From Glomus cerebriforme (Eukaryota; Glomeromycota; Glomeromycetes; Glomerales; Glomeraceae), in NCBI GenBank assembly GCA_003550305.1, contig QKYT01000315.1:116609-130168 (forward strand): a stretch of 13,560 nt of DNA. The letters run 5' to 3'. Below, one piece after another: positions 8,347 through 13,560 of the stretch. The notes beneath the pieces were generated by a model. It made no database searches and had not been told where the DNA came from. It saw only the letters and a list, made by a program, of their open reading frames with translations. The translations under genes and the position numbers were made by a program. Every line of letters starts with the position of its first letter. Position 1 is the first letter of the stretch.

Positions 8347-9645
8347 CAGTGGGTATCATTAGTCACCGAGCATTTTGTGATATTGATTATTTTCTTAAAA
8401 TTCGAATGAATTTTTAAATTGCGATAACTCCCTTTCTACTGCATCAATTTTTATAAATTTTTTTTTATTTTAATTATAGAAGCCTGTATTTTGTAAATTT
8501 ATTGCTAATATTTTGTTGGATTACCCTTATTAGAAATAACAGCAGCAATACGTTGTGGCATACTATTTACAAGATTTTTATATATTTTTTCATTAAAGTT
8601 TAACCATTCCTCCTGCAAAATCTACCATAATTCATTCCAATTTTTTGGTAATAGTTTGTGTTTTCTAACTTTCCTATCCAATTCATCCTAAAGGTTTTCT
8701 ATAGGATTCAAATCTGGGCTCTGTGCAGACCATAGAAGACTTGTAATATTATTATCTTCTTTCCATTTTTTTGCTATTCTTACTGTATGGATAGATGCAT
8801 TGTCTTCTTAAAAAATACAATTATTGTTATTTTTTAAATGGCAATAAATTATTTTCTAACATCTCTATATATACTTGCCATTATTCTACCTTCTAATTTA
8901 ACCAATGGACCTAGTTTATTTTTCATAAAACAACCCCAAACTATTACACCTTCTTAACCTGACTTAAATGTAAGGATAAGACATTTTGAATCATATTTTT
9001 CTTCAAAGGTTTTCCAAACATATCATTTTCCATCACCTCTAAACATTTTAAACTTAGATTCATCACTCCATATGACATTTTCCCACTCATTTATCCAATT
9101 TTTTCTTCCTTTTGCCCAAGATAATCTTTAAATTACGTTAAGTAGTCATTTTTACCATTTTTTGGAAAAATTTTTATCAAAATATTAAGTATAAAATGTA
9201 GTGTAACAAATATATAAATATTTATTAAAATCAATAAGCAAATTATGGAAGAAACTTGTTTTAAAATTAGTGACAAATTTAAAAAATGATCATCAACATT
9301 TATGTCCAATGACAAAAAATACCCCTAAGTAAACTTCTGCTTCAGTAATCATAAAAAGATGAATTATAGCTTATTAGATTCATCATAACATTATGCATCA
9401 AATGATAGTATTTTTATATCGTTAATATCAATAGATGAGAAATTATTTACAAATTACTGTTTATAGACTTTTAAAGATTCCTCTTTATTTATTAATGCTA
9501 AAAATATGAAAATACTACCATTAGTCACATCTTAATATGGCGATTCTAATGAACTCTATTTTATCATTTTACGATCACTAGATATATAGATAATGTGATT
9601 TAAAACTCAAAAAAAAACTGCTCAGTGACTAATGATACCCCACTG
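8347..9645 (-). mobile_element. Tc1/mariner-like DNA transposon, 1299 bp, inactive
   Basis: The left end begins CAGTGGGTATCATTAGTCAC (8347-8366, similarity continuing to 8372). The right end (9619-9645) is its inverted copy with one extra G and one C/T change. Both ends abut TA (8345-8346 and 9646-9647), the target duplication typical of this superfamily. Inside, the minus strand holds transposase remains. The element sits in a hAT transposase pseudogene in the same orientation. Length and end structure fit a once full-length copy rather than an internally deleted one. Confidence 0.92.
8505..9127 (-). pseudogene. Tc1/mariner (DD34E) transposase pseudogene
   Basis: This is a cut-and-paste transposase relic. 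Reading down the minus strand: RLSWAKGRKNW, NVIWSDESKFKMFRGDGK (first catalytic Asp at 9064-9062), VIVWGCFMKNKLGPLVKLEG, EDNASIHTVRIAKKW (second Asp at 8804-8802), WSAQSPDLNPIENL (Glu at 8699-8697) and ISNKGNPTKY before TAG 8507-8505. Exactly 34 residues separate the second Asp and the Glu. In-frame stops are TGA 9025-9023, TAA 8956-8954, TAA 8810-8808, TAG 8690-8688 and TAG 8624-8622, with frame changes between about 8890 and 8830. The N-terminal helix-turn-helix part (9128-9618) is not recognisable. It cannot encode a functional protein. Confidence 0.9.
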
Positions 9646-9851
9646 TATTTTCAATTAATTTAAATAATTCAATTAGTTTTTCTAATAAATTTCACTTATA
9701 AGTATTAACATTAGTTATTGCAAATACCTATAATTCTTTTTACTTTGATAATCAGTTTAATACTTAAATTAAGTAAAACATATTTAATTGCAGTTTTTAA
9801 TTTTTTAATCTTTACTATAAAGCTAATGTTGATTCCATCTTATTGGCATTT

Positions 9852-9990
9852 TAGTAATAATTTAAAATATGTGGCTGTCATTTTTCTAGCATTTTATTTT
9901 GATTTTCATTTTGATTTTTATTTGATAATTGATTTTGTAAGTCATATTTCTCACCAAATCTTGCATTTAATTCAGCTATACTTCTTTTAA
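9852..9990 (-). pseudogene. short minus-strand coding relic, coiled-coil-like, unidentified
   Basis: The minus strand is open for 36 codons from about 9988 to TGA 9880-9878, reading KRSIAELNARFGEKYDLQNQ and then an Asn/Gln/Lys-rich run ending NKMLEK. Varied, charged composition and use of GCT, GGT and GCA codons make it stand out from surrounding AT noise. A neighbouring frame just upstream reads NLPKQNEKLK, suggesting a 1-base shift near 9990. It lies upstream of, and on the same strand as, the hAT relic and may be its N-terminal part or another gene. The plus-strand frame over the same bases is Phe/Leu/Ile-rich and looks like a shadow. Confidence 0.4.
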
Positions 9991-10569
9991 TTTTTCATTT
10001 TGTTTAGGTAAATTAAAAAAAATACTAAATTGATCAATATAATTCATTATTTTTTTAAACTTTTGATTGCATATATTGTAAAGTATGTACTAAACAAGAA
10101 TATATTTTATATTTTCTTACTCTTAGATTGCTTTTATCATATATTAATAATTATAGTAGTAATCTTATTAATTAAATTAAATTTTTCAAGTTTATTTTTA
10201 ATAGTTTTATTATGTACTAGTATATGAATATTTTATTAGTTTTATACATAACAAAATATCTCTTAATTTTATTTGATCTGTAAGAAAATATAAGATAATT
10301 TTGATATAGCTATTTTGAGTATATGACATTCATAAATCAGTTATTTTTTTTTTTTCTTAGATAAGTTAATAATTGAGTTTATTTATAATTATAAAAATTC
10401 TTTAAGAATACATAATTATAGTATGATAAATCATAAATATACCTTTTATAAAAGAAAAACATAATTTGTTGCGTAAGAAGAAGATTTGTAAAAATGACAC
10501 TTATTGTTAAAGGCTCTTAGCATTAGATCTTTATGCTTAATCTAATTCCTCCTAACCCTGTATCTATAA
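9991..10569. other. AT-rich stretch between coding relics
   Basis: Fragments of possible minus-strand coding occur, for example NKLEKFNLINKITTIIIN near 10197-10143, but with frequent stops. Candidate splice acceptors such as TTCTTACAG (minus strand, near 10278) are present. Nothing can be assembled with confidence. Long plus-strand frames here are composed of Ile/Leu/Phe/Tyr and are not supported. Confidence 0.35.
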
Positions 10570-10740
10570 TGAATTAAAGTAATTAACTAGTCTATGCAAT
10601 AATTGTGATCCTTTATTGTCTAAATCTAAATCTAAGTCTAAATTTTCATAAAAAATACTATTATATATTTTTTCTATTAATTTTGATAATTTTCAAATCT
10701 TTTTAATAACTATATTACCTAATTTATTTTCATCCTTAAT
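10570..10740 (-). pseudogene. minus-strand coding relic, unidentified
   Basis: From about 10740 downward one minus frame reads IKDENKLGNIVIKKI, a TGA, KLSKLIEKIYNSIFYENLDL, an LD repeat, then NKGSQLLHRLVNYFNSL before TAG. About 57 codons with a single internal stop and balanced composition suggest former coding sequence. No family is recognised. Its position just upstream of the 9852-9990 relic suggests both belong to one decayed gene. Confidence 0.35.
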
Positions 10741-10751
10741 AACCTAACTAA

Positions 10752-11143
10752 TACTGTCCATTAAAGTTGCCCTTCTAAATTAATGAATTTAGAATTATTC
10801 TAAATCAAACCCATTCTAAATTAGTTTAGAAAATTACTTCAAATTTCAAAACTTTCTAAACTAAAAAATAAAAGTTAATTTTTATTTTTCAAATCTAATT
10901 TAAATTAATTTTAGAGTTTTAAATTAATTTTAAATTAATTTTAAATTAGTTTTAAATTAGATTTAAACTTTTAAATTAGGTTTAAATTAGTTTTGAACTA
11001 ATTTTTTATTAGATTTAAAGTTTGAATTAGTTTAGAATTAGTTTAGAAGTTCGAAACTAGTTTAAAAAATAGAGTTTAATTTAGAAGTTTAGAATTAGTT
11101 TAGAAAATAAATTTTAGTTTAGAAGGACAGCTTTACTGTCCAT
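10752..11143. mobile_element. non-autonomous element made of 11-mer AT repeats, with inverted ends and a 10-bp flanking direct repeat
   Basis: TACTGTCCAT occurs at 10752-10761 and again at 11134-11143. Just inside lie inverted ends: TAAAGTTGCCCTTCTAAATT on the left, and on the right AAAGCTGTCCTTCTAAACT read on the minus strand. The interior carries many TTTAAATTAGT/TTTAGAATTAGT units, with clear 11-base periodicity at about 10918-10966 and looser copies to 11115. A 9-10 bp target duplication is the size typical of Mutator-like elements (established knowledge). Assignment to that superfamily is inference. No transposase is encoded. Confidence 0.6.
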
Positions 11144-11640
11144 CCATCTAGTGTAAACATAAAGATCACATAAGACAGGACTTTCTATGGGCTGATCAAA
11201 TTTATTTATGAGCGTATCTGCAATGAAGTAGTGAATTTTTTTGTTATATGGTAGCACATGTGAGAAATGATTAGAAGAATAGTGAGGTTTTTTATTTTTT
11301 AAATATTTGGTTTCTAGACAACCAAATGTAATGATAAAAAGCTTAGATAGAGAAAGTTGTTAACTTATCCAAAATCTGCAAAGAGATATGTTTGGAGCAG
11401 ACAATACGATTAAGCTTGTTTAATGAATGTAATGTATAAATGGAGTAGAAGGTGTAGAACATTACCAAATCTCTATTATTATTATTCATGTATACTTTAG
11501 AAAAAATAAGTATAGAAATAAGAAAAGATCAGTTTTCATATTGGAATTAAAAAGGATTCCAGTTGTTAATAAACTTTAACAAATTGTTTATAGCTTTGTC
11601 TTTTACTTCATCCCATTTCAAAGTTCATAGATCAGTTATT
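11144..11640 (+). other. AT-rich stretch with doubtful coding relic
   Basis: This segment is slightly less AT-rich than what follows. Plus-strand frames give short sensible runs such as QDFLWADQIYL (about 11177-11208), and EKISIEIRKDQFSYW then FNKLFIALSFTSSHFKVHRS further on, broken by stops. These could be a decayed retroelement or other gene, but no family motif is clear. Confidence 0.25.
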
Positions 11641-13000
11641 ATTAATATATTATCACATATAGATTTTAGTATATTTTTCATTAATTCATTTAATATTTCA
11701 AACCCAAATTTTGTTTAAATATTTGATAATATTATAACTAAAATTGTAATTTATTATTCTTTTAAAACTATTTTTATTTATTTTATTAAAAGGTATTTCA
11801 TTTGTTATTATTTAATCACAAACTGAATTTCTTAATTTTTTTTATTTATATTCTTTGTAAGACATAATTTTTTTAAATTCATTATCAATTTTAAGTTATT
11901 TCTGCATAATATAATTTATATAAAATTAATATTATTTTTTTTAAATATATAAAAAAATTTTCATAGTTATATATACTGCTTATTTTTTCATAAATTATAT
12001 TTAAATGATAATTTATAAAACTTATTTGAAAATTATAGGTATAAGAAAAATCACAAATTTTTCTATATCATAATAATCTCAATATAAAAATAATAGGATT
12101 TTTTATCTGTTACTAACTTAAAGTATTTTTAATCTCAACTTATTTTGTTAGATATATCAACCTATATTAAATCTTTACAAGTATTTCTAATACTTTGCTT
12201 TTTATTTAAAAGTAATTCTGTATTTTTAAAAGTTACTTTTACTTAAACTTAATATATTAATATAAATAAAATATTTTATTTTTTTATGATATTGTATGAT
12301 TTAAAAAAAATATAACAATTACTAAAAAAGGATATAATAAATTTTATATAAGTCCTTAAATAGTAAATATTGGTTAAATATCTTATACTAAACTAATATT
12401 TTTGGTAAAAAATTTTATGGTTTTTAAATTATATAAATTACCAAAAATCTATAATTAATATAAACTTGTTTATCTGTTATTATTTCTATTAGAAAGATTT
12501 TTGCAAATTTTCAAATTTATTTTAGTGCATATTGTATTCTGTAAAAATATATAGCAATGTAAGTAAAATAATAATAAAAAAAGAATTTAATAAAGAATAA
12601 TTGCAATAGAAAAATAAAAGATTATAATATTACTAAAAATAATTTAATTTAAAACAGTAAAATTATTTTTATAAATATAATAGTTTTTATAAATTTATTT
12701 TAAAATATAAATATTTTATAGGTTTAAAATTTATACGCCTTCACATTACAACGCATTTCTAAATTACATGATTTTAATCAAATTTAATTGGCCAAATATA
12801 TTATTACAAATTTTTATCCTTTATTATAATTTACAAATAATTTTATTAGTCAATTTTTTATTTATTTTATTTATTATAATCATTTCTTTAATAACAAATT
12901 ATACAAGTTTTTATTATATATAAAATAAAGAATATAGAGAACAAAGATGAAAATAGAAATAAAAATAAAAGTTTATAATAATAAAAATAAAAAGAGTTAG
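11641..13000. other. featureless, extremely AT-rich stretch
   Basis: Long runs of A/T with no coding region, RNA gene or element boundary that I can support. The only structure noted is an 11-bp inverted pair, ATTTTTGGTAA (12398-12408) and TTACCAAAAAT (12438-12448), which is of little weight in such composition. Confidence 0.5.
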
Positions 13001-13104
13001 AATTAAAGCATCATTATAGAATTAAACAATATTATAAAATTAAATATTATTATAAAATTAAAGTATTATTATAGTAGCAAATTAAGCACTATCATGAGAT
13101 TAAA
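13001..13104. repeat. tandem repeat, unit about 18-19 nt
   Basis: The start motif AATTAAA (or AATTAAG/GATTAAA) recurs at 13001, 13020, 13038, 13056, 13080 and 13098. It is followed each time by a variable TATTATTATA-type segment. The unit is 18-19 nt except for one 24-nt spacing. The last unit runs into the first copy of the GCTAAGGTTACCTGCCGAA motif. Confidence 0.55.
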
Positions 13105-13135
13105 GCTAAGGTTACCTGCCGAACTAGAGAATTTC
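13105..13135. repeat. diverged first copy of the CCTGCCGAA repeat
   Basis: GCTAAGGTTACCTGCCGAA (13105-13123) matches 13512-13530 at 17 of 19 positions, and similarity continues to a shared TTTC. It is followed by a small dyad, TTTCACA (13132-13138) and TGTGAAA (13151-13157). Plus-strand translation gives LRLPAELENF, close to LKLPAEIKEF from the other copy. Confidence 0.5.
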
Positions 13136-13247
13136 ACAATAAATAGCATATGTGAAACTGTTAAAACTAGTTTACAAAATCACTTTACTTAAAATACAAA
13201 ATTGCAAAACTGTTGAAATCTGTAAAACTGTTTTAATGTTTTGATAT

Positions 13248-13267
13248 CATATATCATTTGATATATG
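13248..13267. repeat. perfect 9-bp palindrome with 2-base centre
   Basis: CATATATCA (13248-13256), TT, TGATATATG (13259-13267). Just upstream, AAACTGTT is repeated three times (near 13154, 13207 and 13225). No function is evident; it is a likely cruciform-prone site. Confidence 0.5.
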
Positions 13268-13493
13268 TATATAGTTTCAACCAGTCATATAACTTATCGA
13301 ACTAGATTTATGATCATTGCTGAATAATTAAAAAAAAATTTTTTTATATTTTTTTTTATTTATTTAAAAAAAAAATACTTTGGACTTTGGTCTCTTTATG
13401 ATAATGATTAATAGTAAGTTTGGCTAAACTCTTGTTTCATTTTTTTCATTTTGAAAAATACCATTAATGTTATATATTTTTCTTTTCTTTAGG

Positions 13494-13560
13494 AACGTCT
13501 TCAGGACCTGGGCTAAAGTTGCCTGCCGAAATTAAGGAGTTTCGGCATGTCGAAATTGTC
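13494..13560 (+). other. GC-richer tail: possible truncated exon or edge of a dispersed repeat
   Basis: After a pyrimidine-rich TTTTCTTTTCTTTAG, base composition jumps from very AT-rich to near 50% GC and stays there to the window end. One plus frame is open to the edge and reads TSSGPGLKLPAEIKEFRHVE, so an exon starting at 13494 is possible. A minus frame is also open throughout (contains SAGNFSPGPEDVPK). The segment also contains the 8-bp-stem hairpin TGCCGAAA/TTTCGGCA (13524-13531/13540-13547) and the second copy of the CCTGCCGAA repeat. Exon and repeat readings are not mutually exclusive. Confidence 0.35.

Larger units (their letters stand above)
7607..9715 (-). pseudogene. hAT-family transposase pseudogene, split by a Tc1/mariner insertion
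   Basis: Minus-strand pieces match the hAT transposase plan in order: NLLEKLIELFKLIENT (9691-9646); then, across the inserted element, IEFLGG and KYCTISLIYLNIQALK (8345 to about 8276); an Asn-rich insert; IHNVLYNYFDNLPNTTIL and SILDLRSK (about 8010-7940); DLLKETNTKTNS; and the C-terminal dimerisation-type segment with KIAKKYLDILAT (about 7660-7618). Two tandem TAG codons (7691-7686) stand where the family has Trp-Trp. Other breaks include TGA at 9694-9692, TAA at 8324-8322, a frameshift in the A-run near 8018 and more stops near 7925-7860. A possible intron (donor at 8209, acceptor at 8100) joins the Asn-rich segment to DNDKQNSINLM in frame. The catalytic and BED zinc-finger portions are not identified. 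hAT identity rests on motif order recalled from the family. Confidence 0.72.

Noticed and set aside
9133..9315. 60-codon minus-strand frame inside the Tc1 element
   Set aside because: Ile/Leu/Phe-rich and ends with the frame-shifted start of the transposase relic; not a separate gene.
9718..10227. Two plus-strand frames of 90 and 65 codons resembling membrane proteins
   Set aside because: Hydrophobic appearance follows from T-rich codons; the minus strand has the better coding signal in part of this span.
1..13560. tRNA, rRNA or snRNA genes
   Set aside because: No cloverleaf with A and B box sequences or conserved rRNA segment was seen by eye; a covariance-model scan was not possible.

Overview
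The window looks like a very AT-rich eukaryotic nuclear genome. One split gene has many short GT-AG introns of about 65-115 bases, and much of the rest is decayed transposon sequence. The mix of AT-rich introns, a degenerate berberine-bridge-type oxidoreductase, Tc1/mariner and hAT relics and Asn-rich low complexity fits a Glomeromycotina (Rhizophagus-like) fungus. That placement is inference; no marker gene is present. I see no bacterial, CRISPR, tRNA or rRNA feature.

Layout. 1-1500: non-coding AT-rich DNA with an ACTGAT palindrome cluster (245-385), a 23-bp inverted repeat pair (564-586/712-734) and the promoter zone of the only intact gene. 1677-4879 (+): an 11-exon gene whose product I do not recognise (about 701 aa). 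It has a coiled coil, a long Pro/Gln/Ser/Thr-rich middle, an acidic stretch and a C-terminal basic KKKRR nuclear-localisation-type motif. Nine of its ten introns are phase 0, and it carries candidate microexons of 27 and 24 nt. 5484-6600 (-): a broken FAD-linked oxidase pseudogene that has lost its flavin-attachment segment. 6601-7600: non-coding DNA with a MITE-like 20-bp inverted repeat, a 9-bp-stem hairpin and a three-copy tandem repeat.

7600-10745 (-): a transposon graveyard. A decayed hAT transposase is split by a 1299-bp Tc1/mariner element (8347-9645). That element has terminal inverted repeats, a TA duplication and DD34E transposase remains. Removing the Tc1 element on paper and joining the flanks rejoins the hAT reading frame through a family-typical FLGG...KYCTIS region, so the nesting order is clear. 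Further upstream, short open minus-strand stretches may be the hAT N-terminal part or an unrelated gene.

10752-11143: a block of 11-mer AT repeats bounded by inverted ends and a 10-bp direct repeat, which looks like a non-autonomous element. 11144-13000: mostly featureless AT-rich DNA with a doubtful coding relic near 11180-11640. 13001-13560: short tandem repeats, a strong palindrome and two copies of a GCTAARGTTRCCTGCCGAA motif. The second copy lies in a GC-richer segment that runs off the window end and could be an exon or the edge of a dispersed repeat.

The genes do not form a pathway: there is one live candidate gene, one dead enzyme gene, and layered mobile elements. I found no convincing new multi-gene system. 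The most checkable observations are the phase-0 microexon architecture, the Tc1-in-hAT nesting, the oxidase decay and the 11-mer element.
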